DNA of 64,000 nucleotides from CAWEPK01 sp963835595. Its GTDB lineage: Bacteria; Desulfobacterota; Syntrophorhabdia; Syntrophorhabdales; WCHB1-27. The notes below the pieces were generated by a model. That model was not told where the DNA came from. It saw only the letters and a program-made list of their open reading frames with translations, and ran no database searches. The DNA lies in contig CAWIGL010000002.1 of assembly GCA_963835595.1 (NCBI GenBank), positions 1,364,001 to 1,428,000 on the forward strand. Direction: 5' to 3'. Made by a program: the position numbers and the translations under genes. Within the stretch, counting starts at the first letter, position 1. Every line of letters begins with the position of its first letter. Positions 1-8,532 of this stretch are shown piece after piece.

Positions 1-48
1 GACATTTTCATGTTGCAGAAAGGGTGACATTTTCATGTTGCAATAACA
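1..48. repeat. Tandem 17-bp repeat, possible insertion-sequence end
   Basis: The 17-mer GACATTTTCATGTTGCA occurs at 1-17 and again at 26-42, a 25-bp period. Closely spaced repeats of this size are typical of the ends of IS21-family elements, so this may be the end of an element lying left of the window. No transposase is visible here. The next 57 bases, up to the smc stop, show no gene. Confidence 0.35.
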
Positions 49-105
49 GAAAATTTTGAAAGAGAAGCTTAAAAAAAACTTTCGGCAAGCGCTTCGAAAT
101 GCCGT

Positions 106-3100
106 TTAAAGCCTTATGGAGATCGTTTTGGAGATGCCTTCGTCTTCCATCGTGATGCCGTAGATGGCGTTCGACGATTCCATGGTGAGACGGTTATGGG
201 TGATGATGATCGCCTGCGTCTTCCTGCTCATGGCTTTCACTACTTCAAGGAGGCAGATAAGGTTCGCGTCGTCGAGGGGCGCGTCGATCTCGTCCATCAG
301 GGTGAAGGGGGAGGGCTTCGTATCCATGAGGGAAAGAAGGAAGGCAAGGGATATGAGGGCTTTTTCCCCGCCCGAAAGGAGCTCCATCCGTATCACCTTT
401 TTTCCCGGCGGCTGCACGTAGAGGTCTACCCCGTTCGTCTCCGGGCTGAGCATGAGCATACCCTGCCCGCCCTTGAAGAGGGTCTGGGTGAAGCCCTTGA
501 ACGCCTCGTTGACGCGCTCGAACGTCTCAAGGAACAGCTCCCGCGAGACGGAGTCGATCTTCGCGATGGTTTTTTTGAGCGATTCCATCGCGACGGCGAG
601 GTCTTCCTTCTGCCGCCCCAGGAACTCGATCCTCTCCTTGAGCGCGGCGGCTTCTTTTTCGGCCCTGAAGTTCACCTCTCCCAGGGCCTCGATCTCCTGT
701 AAGATACGCCCCCGCTCGGCCTCGTCCCTGACCGCCTGGGCAGGCGCCTCGGCCGGCTCTTCCACGCCGTAGTCGTCGAGGAGCCTTTTGCGGACGACGT
801 CGATCTTCTCCTGGAGGACGATCCGCTCCTTCTCGACGCCTTCCCTCCTGCCTCGCGCCTTGTCGTGCTCCTCGCCTGCGAGGCGCAGCTCCTCCTCCAG
901 GCCCGATTTCCCGACGTGGGCGTCGCCGAGCCGTCCCTTCATCTCCTCGTACCGGACGACCGCCTTGTCGCAATCCTCCCGCATGGCGCCTATGGCCTCT
1001 TCGAGGCCCTCCGATTTGGCGGAAGCGGCTTTGAGATCAGCTTCCACCTCGGCCAGCTTTTGCTGCCTGGCGGCCTTCTCATCCTGGAGGGCGCCTGCCG
1101 CGGCCTTTTTCCTGGCCGCCTCTTCCTCGTTCTTCGCCAGCTCGTTGCGCGCCCTCTCGATCCTGATCGATATCTCGTGGAACTCCGCGTCTGCGGTGCG
1201 CTCCCCTTCCTTCGCCTCTTCGAGGGCCTTCCTCAAGTCGGAGAGGGCCGCCTCGAACTCTGTCTTCTCCGCCTCGCACCTCTCCTTCTCCTGCGCCTCT
1301 TCGGCGGAGACGGCCGCATCCGCCTCGTCGATGCCGGGGCCCGCGCTTTGCTCGCCTTCCGCCAGCCGCTCGCGCGTCGTCTTCACCTCCGCTTCCGTCT
1401 GGATGATCTCCCGCTCAAGGCCCGCAAAGACGGCCGCCTGCGACCTTGCCTGCCCGGCCGCCGCCGCGCGCGACCGCTCGATCTCCTTCTGCGACTGCAA
1501 TTGCCCGTCGAGGGCGGCGCTTTTCGCCTTGAGCTGCTCCTCGATCTCCGCAAGCTCCGATTCGAGCCTCATCTTCTCCCTGAACTCCCTGATCGAGAGC
1601 GCGCTCTTGTCCTGCCCCTTGCGGATGAGGCCCCGCGAATCGACGAGTATGTTCCCCGACAGGAAAAGGCCTTCCTCCCCCGCCTCTATCCGCCTGAACG
1701 CCTCGGCCGGGCTTTCGACGCGGGTGATGTGCACGTCGGCCTCTTCCCCCGTCATGGCGAACATGCCGTTCTTCGGGAAGAAAATGAAGTCGTCCCCGTA
1801 TTCCTTGGCTATGATGGAGAGGCTGACGGGGTCGCGCTCGGTCAGCACGTGGTACTCCATCTCCCTTGAGAAGAATCTCTCCATGACCTGCTCGGTCTCC
1901 CCGGAGGTCTTGAGTATCTTGATGAGCGGGCTGTGGGGGCTCGACGCCTTCCTGCGGCCCTCGCCGTAGCTTTTCATCTGCCTGAAGATCTCTTCCTTCC
2001 CTCTTTTGACGCCCTTCAAGCCTTCGAGGGCGCTGCGCGCCTGGCCGATCTCCCTTGCGAGGGCCTCGCAGCGCTCGCCCAGGGCCTTCTCCTCGCCCTC
2101 AAGGCGCGTCTTCACCGTTGCCGCCGCTTCGGCGGCCTGGCGAAGCGATGCGGCCTTTTCCTCCAGTTGGCGCAACTTTTCGGCAAGCTGCCTCTCTTCC
2201 TCCTGCCTCCTCTGCCTGCGGGCCTCTTTCTCCCTTGCCGCCCGCTCCTTTTCCGCCATGCGGTTCTTTATCTCGGTGAGGGTCGTCATCGCCGCAAAAA
2301 GGCGCGTCCTCTGCTCCTCGACCGCCTTCTCTAACCTTTCCCGCTCTGCCTTCCGCGCTTCCCTCAGACCTTCCGCGCCCGTCCCCTGCGCCTCCGTCTC
2401 CGCGAGGGCGGCCCTTTCTTCCCCAGCCAGGGCGGTAAGGCGCACGACCTGCGTCCCCTCCGCCGCGATCCTCGCGTCAATGGCCTCTATCTCGTTGCGC
2501 AGGTCTGCCGCCGTCTTTTGTAAGCGCTTCGTCTCCTCTTCCAGGTAATTGATCTCAAGGAGGCGCGCCTCCATGTCCTTTTCCTTGCCCTTGATGTCGA
2601 GCTCCATCTGCCTGGCCACCGAGTCGACCAGGCCGATCTCCTCGTCCTTGGAGCGTATCTTCTCCCTGATGGACTGCCTCTGCCCTTCTTTCGCCTCAAG
2701 CTCGGATGCGAGCGCCGCCTCCCTTTCTTCGAGCTTTGCGGACCTCTTCGAGAGCTTGTTGAAGCTGTCCGTCAGAAAGGCGATGTCGAAGTCCCGCAGG
2801 TTTTCCTTCAGGCCGTTGTACACCCGGAGCCTGGCCGACTCCTCTTCTGCCTTCTCCAGGCCCTTCGCGAGCTCCCCGTAAAGGTCCTCCACCCGGTCGA
2901 GGTTCGACTTGACCTCTTCCATGCGGGCAAAGGCGTCCCTCTTTTTCTCTTCGAACCGCGTGATGCCGCTCGTCTCCTCGATGGCGATCCGCCGCTCGTG
3001 GGGCTTCATCTGCGCGAAATACTCGATATTGCCCTGCTCTATGATTGCATACGAATGGAGGCCGATGCCCGTGCCGAGGAAGAAATCCTGCACGTCCTTG

Positions 3101-3441
3101 AGCCTGACTATCTCCCCGTTGATGAAGTACTCGTTCGTCCCGTCCCGGTAAATGCGCCTCTTGATCGCGTACTCCCTCTCCTCGTTCAAAAGGCCTATCG
3201 TCACTTCCGCCATGTTCACCTGCTTTTTCAGGGGGCTGCCGTGAAAGATGACATCGCCCATTTCCTTGACGCGGAGCGATTTGGTGCCCCTCTCGCCGAG
3301 CACCCAGGTGACTGCATCGACGATGTTGCTCTTCCCGCAGCCGTTCGGGCCGACGATGCACGTGACTCCCTCGTCGAACCGGAACGTCGTGCGGTGGAGG
3401 AAGGACTTGAAGCCTGTGAGTTCGAGGCTGATAAGCTTCAT
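106..3441 (-). CDS. smc: Chromosome segregation protein SMC
   Basis: This is the ABC-type ATPase of the SMC-ScpAB condensin, which compacts and resolves sister chromosomes. The 1111-residue protein has the full SMC layout: an N-terminal head with Walker A GPNGCGKSN near residue 33, a long Glu/Lys/Arg/Ala-rich coiled coil, a hinge around residues 500-660, a returning coiled coil, and a C-terminal head with the signature LSGGEKAL followed by Walker B FTLMDEIDAPLDD. The length is slightly below the usual 1150-1190. Its ATG overlaps the gltX stop (ATGA), so the two are translationally coupled. The frame is intact for 3.3 kb, unlike genes at the right end. No scpA or scpB is nearby. Confidence 0.97.
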   Translation of the reverse strand: MKLISLELTGFKSFLHRTTFRFDEGVTCIVGPNGCGKSNIVDAVTWVLGERGTKSLRVKEMGDVIFHGSPLKKQVNMAEVTIGLLNEEREYAIKRRIYRDGTNEYFINGEIVRLKDVQDFFLGTGIGLHSYAIIEQGNIEYFAQMKPHERRIAIEETSGITRFEEKKRDAFARMEEVKSNLDRVEDLYGELAKGLEKAEEESARLRVYNGLKENLRDFDIAFLTDSFNKLSKRSAKLEEREAALASELEAKEGQRQSIREKIRSKDEEIGLVDSVARQMELDIKGKEKDMEARLLEINYLEEETKRLQKTAADLRNEIEAIDARIAAEGTQVVRLTALAGEERAALAETEAQGTGAEGLREARKAERERLEKAVEEQRTRLFAAMTTLTEIKNRMAEKERAAREKEARRQRRQEEERQLAEKLRQLEEKAASLRQAAEAAATVKTRLEGEEKALGERCEALAREIGQARSALEGLKGVKRGKEEIFRQMKSYGEGRRKASSPHSPLIKILKTSGETEQVMERFFSREMEYHVLTERDPVSLSIIAKEYGDDFIFFPKNGMFAMTGEEADVHITRVESPAEAFRRIEAGEEGLFLSGNILVDSRGLIRKGQDKSALSIREFREKMRLESELAEIEEQLKAKSAALDGQLQSQKEIERSRAAAAGQARSQAAVFAGLEREIIQTEAEVKTTRERLAEGEQSAGPGIDEADAAVSAEEAQEKERCEAEKTEFEAALSDLRKALEEAKEGERTADAEFHEISIRIERARNELAKNEEEAARKKAAAGALQDEKAARQQKLAEVEADLKAASAKSEGLEEAIGAMREDCDKAVVRYEEMKGRLGDAHVGKSGLEEELRLAGEEHDKARGRREGVEKERIVLQEKIDVVRKRLLDDYGVEEPAEAPAQAVRDEAERGRILQEIEALGEVNFRAEKEAAALKERIEFLGRQKEDLAVAMESLKKTIAKIDSVSRELFLETFERVNEAFKGFTQTLFKGGQGMLMLSPETNGVDLYVQPPGKKVIRMELLSGGEKALISLAFLLSLMDTKPSPFTLMDEIDAPLDDANLICLLEVVKAMSRKTQAIIITHNRLTMESSNAIYGITMEDEGISKTISIRL

Positions 3442-4832
3442 GCGATCGATGAGAGCGCCTTTGCAACCCTCTCTTGTACGGTCTTTTTCCCCAGGATATC
3501 TATGACCTCGAAGATGCCCGGCGTCACCTCCCCGCCTGAGAGGGCCACGCGCACGGGCTGGATGACATCGACCATCTTCTTCCCGAGGTCTTTCGCTATG
3601 CCTTCGACTATGCGCCTCTGGCCGGCCTCGTCGAGGACGGGAAGGCGCGTGAAGTCGGCCAGGAAGCGCTCAAGGACGGGCTTCGACGCGGGACTGAGGT
3701 ATTTCTGCCTTGCCTTTTCGTCGTAAACGATTTCGTCGCTGAAGAAGAAGTCGGCCATCTGCGCCATCTCCTTCAGTGTCTTCGCGCGGTCCTTCAATAT
3801 ATGGACGATCTTCAGAAGGCGCCCCCTGTCGGAAGGCCGATACCCCATCCGCTCTATGAAAGGGGCGAGCCTTCCGGCGATGTCGGCAGGGTCGATGGTC
3901 TTCATGTAGTGGCCGTTGAGCCACATCAGCTTGTCCATGTCGAAGATCGCGGGCGACTTGCCCACGTTTCCGATATCGAACTTGGCAACGAGTTCGAAGG
4001 CCGAAAAAATCTCCTCGTCGCCGTGTGCCCACCCGAGCCTTACCAGGTAGTTCATGAGGGCCTCCGCGAGAAAGCCGTCCTCCCGGTACTCGAGGAGGGA
4101 GGCTGCGCCGTGCCTCTTCGAGAGCCTCGCCTTGTCCCTGCCGTGGATGAGGGGCACGTGGCCGAACCGGGGGACGTCGAAGCCGAGGGCCTCATAAAGG
4201 AGTATCTGGCGGGGCGTGTTGTTGATGTGGTCGTCCCCCCTGATGACGTGGGTGACGCCCATCGTGGCGTCATCGACTACGACCGTGAAATTGTACGTAG
4301 GGGTGCCGTCCGTCCTCAAGATAATCAGGTCGTCCAGCTCCTCCGCCTGGAAAGAGATCGGCCCCCTCACCATATCGTCGAAGGTCACTATGCCGGAAAG
4401 GGGCGTCTTGAAGCGTATGACGAAGGGCCTGTCGCCCGGCGCCTCCGGTGCGCAGTCGCGGCACGTCCGGTCGTAAGAGGGCTTGCGCCCCTCCGCCATG
4501 GCCCGCTTGCGCTTCTCCTCCAGCACCTCCGGCGTGCAGTAGCACCTGTAGGCGTGACCCTCGTCGAGGAGGCGGTATGCGCTCTCCTCGTAGAGCGACA
4601 TCCTCTCGCTCTGATAGACCACCGGGCCGTCGTGCGTAATGCCGAGCCACGCAAGGCCCTCAAGGATGTCCTTCGTGTACTCGTCCCTTGACCGCTCCCT
4701 GTCCGTGTCCTCGATCCTCAGGATGAACATACCGCCGTGATGGCGGGCGAAAAGCCAGTTGAAGAGCGCAGTGCGCGCCCCGCCGATATGGAGGTTGCCC
4801 GTCGGGCTCGGCGCAAATCGTGTCTTTACCAT
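3438..4832 (-). CDS. gltX: Glutamate--tRNA ligase
   Basis: It charges tRNA-Glu with glutamate in the cytoplasm. The 464-residue class I synthetase begins with the HIGH-type motif PTGNLHIGGART and carries the KMSKS-type loop as ARLSKRHGA near residue 240. A cysteine cluster with the pattern of the glutamyl-tRNA synthetase zinc site (CYCTP followed by CRDC) lies around residues 97-125. The length is normal for a bacterial discriminating or non-discriminating enzyme, and the sequence alone does not tell which. It is the first gene of a gltX-smc unit with a strong promoter just upstream. Confidence 0.96.
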   Translation of the reverse strand: MVKTRFAPSPTGNLHIGGARTALFNWLFARHHGGMFILRIEDTDRERSRDEYTKDILEGLAWLGITHDGPVVYQSERMSLYEESAYRLLDEGHAYRCYCTPEVLEEKRKRAMAEGRKPSYDRTCRDCAPEAPGDRPFVIRFKTPLSGIVTFDDMVRGPISFQAEELDDLIILRTDGTPTYNFTVVVDDATMGVTHVIRGDDHINNTPRQILLYEALGFDVPRFGHVPLIHGRDKARLSKRHGAASLLEYREDGFLAEALMNYLVRLGWAHGDEEIFSAFELVAKFDIGNVGKSPAIFDMDKLMWLNGHYMKTIDPADIAGRLAPFIERMGYRPSDRGRLLKIVHILKDRAKTLKEMAQMADFFFSDEIVYDEKARQKYLSPASKPVLERFLADFTRLPVLDEAGQRRIVEGIAKDLGKKMVDVIQPVRVALSGGEVTPGIFEVIDILGKKTVQERVAKALSSIA

Positions 4833-4862
4833 CTTTTTCCTTGCTCCCCCGGATGCTTGATG

Positions 4863-4891
4863 ATTATAAGAAATATACGCAGATTCATCAA
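4863..4891 (-). promoter_or_regulatory. Sigma70-type promoter of gltX-smc
   Basis: Read on the minus strand, a -35 TTGATG (4886-4891) is followed after 17 bp by a perfect TATAAT (4863-4868). The gltX ATG lies about 30 bp downstream, so the leader is short. Confidence 0.7.
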
Positions 4892-5508
4892 GCTGTTTTA
4901 CGCGCTCTTTCGTGCCCGCGCTTTTTGTATCTTCAGCGATGCTAATTACATATTAGGCGTTCAGATTATGTATTAAGCATTAAGTCCATTCCGGCCTGTT
5001 CCAAATATAGTCCGGCCTGTACTATCCCCATACTTTCTCACAGGCAATTTATGGGGTTCAGCACCCCCTCCACGAGCAAAGCTCGCGGAGCCTCCCCTCT
5101 CAGACAGGCAAGGAATATGCTCTTTATTCCGTCAGCGGTGGCCGGCTGCGGGGCGGGCCTCGGCTTACAGTGAGCTAAGTACGGGTATGAAGACTCCATC
5201 CTACTATGAAAGTGTGCGTTGGCAAGCCCGGGGAGCGCCTCCAGGAATCGGGAGGTGTGGATGCACTGTGAGACGTGTCGGCCGGAGACTGTACGTCGGT
5301 ACGTCGGAGGCCCCACGGCGAGCAGGGCGCTGCCCGCCCTATCAGTTCAAAGTCGGTCTGCCGGGCACCCGCACGGTAAAGGACGTGCTGAAAAGGCGCC
5401 AGCGTGGATGCGGGTGGTACGTAGAGGCGCGAGTCCAAGCCCGGAGGAGTCCGACTGCATTTTCACTTGTCGTCACAGACGCCGGGTTCAGTACCTTCCC
5501 TGCCCCCG
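4892..5508. other. Intergenic stretch without a convincing gene
   Basis: About 615 bp separate the gltX promoter from the end of the TRAP permease gene. Short open frames on both strands have no recognisable domain and no good ribosome site. The stretch holds a copy of the dispersed repeat module (about 5051-5150), a small hairpin at 5236-5257 (CGCCTCC/GGGAGGTG) and a repeated CCGGCCTGT near 4995-5022. Transcription from both sides leaves or enters leftward. Confidence 0.5.
5051..5150 (+). repeat. Dispersed intergenic repeat, module B
   Basis: The segment starting GGGGTTCAGCACCCCCTCCA matches 46216-46310 on the same strand and 27122-27221 inverted. It contains a small hairpin GAGC-AAA-GCTC (5074-5084). 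Its right part, AATATGCTCTTTATTCCGT followed by an AGCGGyGGC-like stretch, also matches 31785-31815, where it adjoins the other repeat module. The combination looks like a composite, non-coding mobile or REP-like element. Confidence 0.6.
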
Positions 5509-7458
5509 TCACGCAGCGAACGCCTGCTTTTCCTTCTCGCCCCTCTTTTTCACTATCTGCACCACAACGACCGCGCCCAGGATCACGCACCCGATGATGT
5601 CCTGCACGGAGCCTGCATAAAACAGCAGCAGGCCCGCAATGCCGAGGATCACCCGCCCGAAGGCGCCGACATCCCGTATCAGGTAGCCGCCCACGCAGCC
5701 GGAGAGCGCCCAGACGCCCGCAAGGGCGGTCAGCGTGACGATGACCATATTGAGGACGGGGCCCTGGAGCAGCAGGCCGACCCCTTCCGGCGTTGAGGCG
5801 AACATGAACGGGACGATAAAGGCAGGGAGCGTATACTTCCAGGCAAGCATCGTAGTCTTGAACGGGTTGCCCCCCGTGATCGCGGCAGCGGCGAAGGGGG
5901 AGAGGGCCGTCGGGGGCGACACCTCGGAGAGGACCGCATAGTAGAAGATGAACATATGGGCTGCCGCCTCCGGCACGCCGAGCTTTACCAGGGCAGGCGC
6001 GGTCATGACCGCCGCGATGATGTAAGAGGCGGTGATCGGAAGGGCTAGGCCAAGGACGAGCAGGATGACGGCGGTGAGGACGAGGGTCATGTAGAGGTTG
6101 CCGCCGGCTATATCGACGATGATGCCGGAGAACTTGAGCCCGATGCCTGTAAGGTTGATGACGCCTACGATGATGCCGGCGCAGGCGCAGGTGGCGGCAA
6201 CGCTCAGGACCTGCTTCGTCCCTGCGGCGAGGGCCTCTATCAGCTTGCGGGGATAGAGGGCGGATGCCCTGTTGAGGAAGCTCGTCGCGATGGCGATGAG
6301 GATGCTGTAAAAGACGGCCGTAATGCCGGTGAAGCCGAGGGCCATGAATATCACGATGGTGACGAGCGATGCGAAATGGAACCAGTACTGCCTCGTGAGG
6401 CGAAGGACGTCTATCCTGGCGAGGCTCACCTGCCTTAGTCCAAAGCGGCGCGCGTCTCCCTGCACCATGAAGAGGATCGACGCGTAATAAAGGATCGTCG
6501 GCACGGACGCCATTATCAGGACCTGAAGATAGGATATCTTGAGTATCTCTGCGATAAGGAAAGAGGCCGCGCCGAGGACCGGCGGCGACAGGATGGCGCC
6601 TATGCCGCCTGCCGCCAGGAGGCCCCCGGCCGAGTCCTTGTCGTAGCCTGAGCGCTTCAAAAGCGGCCACGCGACGGACCCCAGCGTCACCGTAGTCGCG
6701 GCCCCGCTCCCCGATACGGTCCCCAAAAGGAAGGACGCGAGGGTCACCGCCCGGCCGGCCCCCGCCCTGCTTTTCCCCATGCAGCCGAGGGCGAAATCGA
6801 CGAAGAACTGGCCCGCCCCGGAAAGCTCCAGGACTGCGCCGAATATCGTGAATAGTATGATAAAGGTCGAGGAGACCTCCACCGGCGTGCCGAACAGCCC
6901 GTTCAACGTCATGTACTCAAGGGCTATCATCCTGGTGATCGTGTAGCCGCGATGCCCCCAGGGCTCGGGCAGGATCGCCCCCCAGTATGCATAGGCGATG
7001 CAGACGAGGACGACGATCGGGAGGGCCGCGCCCGTCGCCCTGCGGGTGGCCTCAAGGACGAGGATGCAGGCGAGCACCCCCAGGACGACGTCCATCGGCA
7101 GGGGGTTGGCGACGCGGTACATGAAGGCCTCTAAGTCGAGGAACGGATAGGCGAATGCGACAAATACCAGAAGGGCGAGGACGATATCGACGGCCAGGGC
7201 GCGCTGCTTCAAGCGGCGGGAAGGGGGGTAGTAGATGAAGGTGAGCATCAGGATCAGCATGACGTGCACGTAACGCACGACCTGCGTAATCAGCGAGCCG
7301 AACGCGCCGTAAAGGGCGAAGAGAGAGCAAAAAACGGCCAGGGCCGTCGCTATGTACCACATCGGCCCCGTGAACTTGCGCGTCGGGGCCTCGAACTCCT
7401 CAAGAATCTCCTCGGCCTTTTCCGCCGATATCGTCTCCAGCTTCTCCTGGTCCGCCAC
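5509..7458 (-). CDS. TRAP transporter permease, fused small and large subunits (DctQM type)
   Basis: This integral membrane protein drives secondary, ion-coupled uptake of a substrate delivered by the TAXI binding protein encoded just upstream. The 649 residues are mostly hydrophobic. The N-terminal third gives the 4-TM DctQ-like part, and the rest is the 12-TM DctM part with the conserved glycine-rich stretches GTVSGSGAATTVTLGS and LLAAGGIGAILSPPVLGAASF. The start is a GTG preceded by GGGAGGAAG. It is the last gene of the GntR-headed cluster, 50 bp behind the TAXI gene. TAXI-type systems often take up dicarboxylates or aromatic acids, but the substrate here is unknown. Confidence 0.92.
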   Translation of the reverse strand: MADQEKLETISAEKAEEILEEFEAPTRKFTGPMWYIATALAVFCSLFALYGAFGSLITQVVRYVHVMLILMLTFIYYPPSRRLKQRALAVDIVLALLVFVAFAYPFLDLEAFMYRVANPLPMDVVLGVLACILVLEATRRATGAALPIVVLVCIAYAYWGAILPEPWGHRGYTITRMIALEYMTLNGLFGTPVEVSSTFIILFTIFGAVLELSGAGQFFVDFALGCMGKSRAGAGRAVTLASFLLGTVSGSGAATTVTLGSVAWPLLKRSGYDKDSAGGLLAAGGIGAILSPPVLGAASFLIAEILKISYLQVLIMASVPTILYYASILFMVQGDARRFGLRQVSLARIDVLRLTRQYWFHFASLVTIVIFMALGFTGITAVFYSILIAIATSFLNRASALYPRKLIEALAAGTKQVLSVAATCACAGIIVGVINLTGIGLKFSGIIVDIAGGNLYMTLVLTAVILLVLGLALPITASYIIAAVMTAPALVKLGVPEAAAHMFIFYYAVLSEVSPPTALSPFAAAAITGGNPFKTTMLAWKYTLPAFIVPFMFASTPEGVGLLLQGPVLNMVIVTLTALAGVWALSGCVGGYLIRDVGAFGRVILGIAGLLLFYAGSVQDIIGCVILGAVVVVQIVKKRGEKEKQAFAA

Positions 7459-7509
7459 CGCACTTCCTCCCTGGGCCGGCGCTAAGCCGGCCTGGCATCC
7501 ACTATTTCC

Positions 7510-8496
7510 CTACTTCCAGGCCCCATGCTCTTTATAGTACCTGATCGCCCCCGGATGGAAAGGTATCTCGGAGAGGCCCGTTGCGGTCTTCAGGTTCAGC
7601 TTCTTCGCCTCTTTGTGGACCGCCACGAGGTCCGCCTTCTTCTCGAAGAGGCTTTTCGTTATGGCGTAGACCAGCTTTTCGTCCATCGTATCCATCGTCA
7701 CGAAGACGACGGGCACGCCGATCGTCTTCACGTCCGCATCCTGCCCCTTATACGTCCCCTTCGGTATGACGGCCTCGTGATAGATGTGCCCGTGCTTCCT
7801 GACGATGGCGGGGAGGTAGGACTGCACGTCCAGGAGCTTGTAGCTCAGGCCCGGCGTTGCGCCCAAATCGAGCATGGCTGCGGCGGGGAGGCCCGTAGCG
7901 AAGAAAAAGCCGTCGATCTTCCTGTCTTTGAAGGCGTTTGCCGACTCGCTCAAGCTGATGCGCTCGCGCTTGAGGTCCTTGACAGGGTCTACCCCTGCGG
8001 CCTCCAGGAGCTTTGCCGCAACCATCTCATGGCCGCTTCCGGGCGCGCTCGTCGAGATGCGCCTTCCCTTCATATCCTCCAGCCTGTTGATGCCGGGAAC
8101 GACGACAACATGGGCGATATCGGGGTAGAGGACTGCGATGGCCCGGACCTTGACCTTTCCGGTGCTTGCGTAAGGGCCGACCCCCCTGATCGCCTCGGCG
8201 GCTGCGTCGCTCTTCGTAAAGGCGAAATCGATGGAGTTATTTTGGAGCATCTTGATGTTGTCGACCGCCCCCGGCGTCACCTCCGCCGTTGCCTCTACGC
8301 CGGGAATGTTGGCCGAGATAACCTTGGCTATCGCGCCGCCGTAAATGTAGTAAACGCCTCCGACATCGGCAGTCCCTACCGATACCCTCCGAAGCTGCGC
8401 CGCCGACGAGTCGGTGTGGAACATAAAGACGGCCGCAAGTGAGAGCACAAGCGCGACAACCGTTATCAGCCCGTAACCCCTTTCCCTTCTTTTCAT
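7510..8496 (-). CDS. TAXI-family TRAP transporter solute-binding protein
   Basis: This periplasmic receptor feeds the fused TRAP permease encoded downstream. After a basic N-terminus there is one hydrophobic signal segment ending near SSAA, then the TAXI fold with VSVGTADVGGVYYIYGGAIA, NNSIDFAFTKSDAA and STSAPGSGHEMVAAKLLEAAGV. I place the start at the ATG at 8496, because AGGAGG lies 8 bp upstream. An in-frame GTG three codons earlier touches that site. About 328 residues is typical. The substrate cannot be read from sequence. Confidence 0.93.
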   Translation of the reverse strand: MKRRERGYGLITVVALVLSLAAVFMFHTDSSAAQLRRVSVGTADVGGVYYIYGGAIAKVISANIPGVEATAEVTPGAVDNIKMLQNNSIDFAFTKSDAAAEAIRGVGPYASTGKVKVRAIAVLYPDIAHVVVVPGINRLEDMKGRRISTSAPGSGHEMVAAKLLEAAGVDPVKDLKRERISLSESANAFKDRKIDGFFFATGLPAAAMLDLGATPGLSYKLLDVQSYLPAIVRKHGHIYHEAVIPKGTYKGQDADVKTIGVPVVFVTMDTMDEKLVYAITKSLFEKKADLVAVHKEAKKLNLKTATGLSEIPFHPGAIRYYKEHGAWK

Positions 8497-8532
8497 CTCA
8501 CGCACCTCCTAATATGAACGTATGTGTAAGCT

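Noticed and set aside
164..3726. Several long open frames on the plus strand opposite smc
   Set aside because: They have Ser/Arg/Leu-rich shadow composition and no domains, and the minus strand is an unmistakable SMC.
5038..5438. Leftward open frames between gltX and the TRAP gene
   Set aside because: No domain, no ribosome site, and they cover the dispersed repeat. The composition is that of non-coding sequence.
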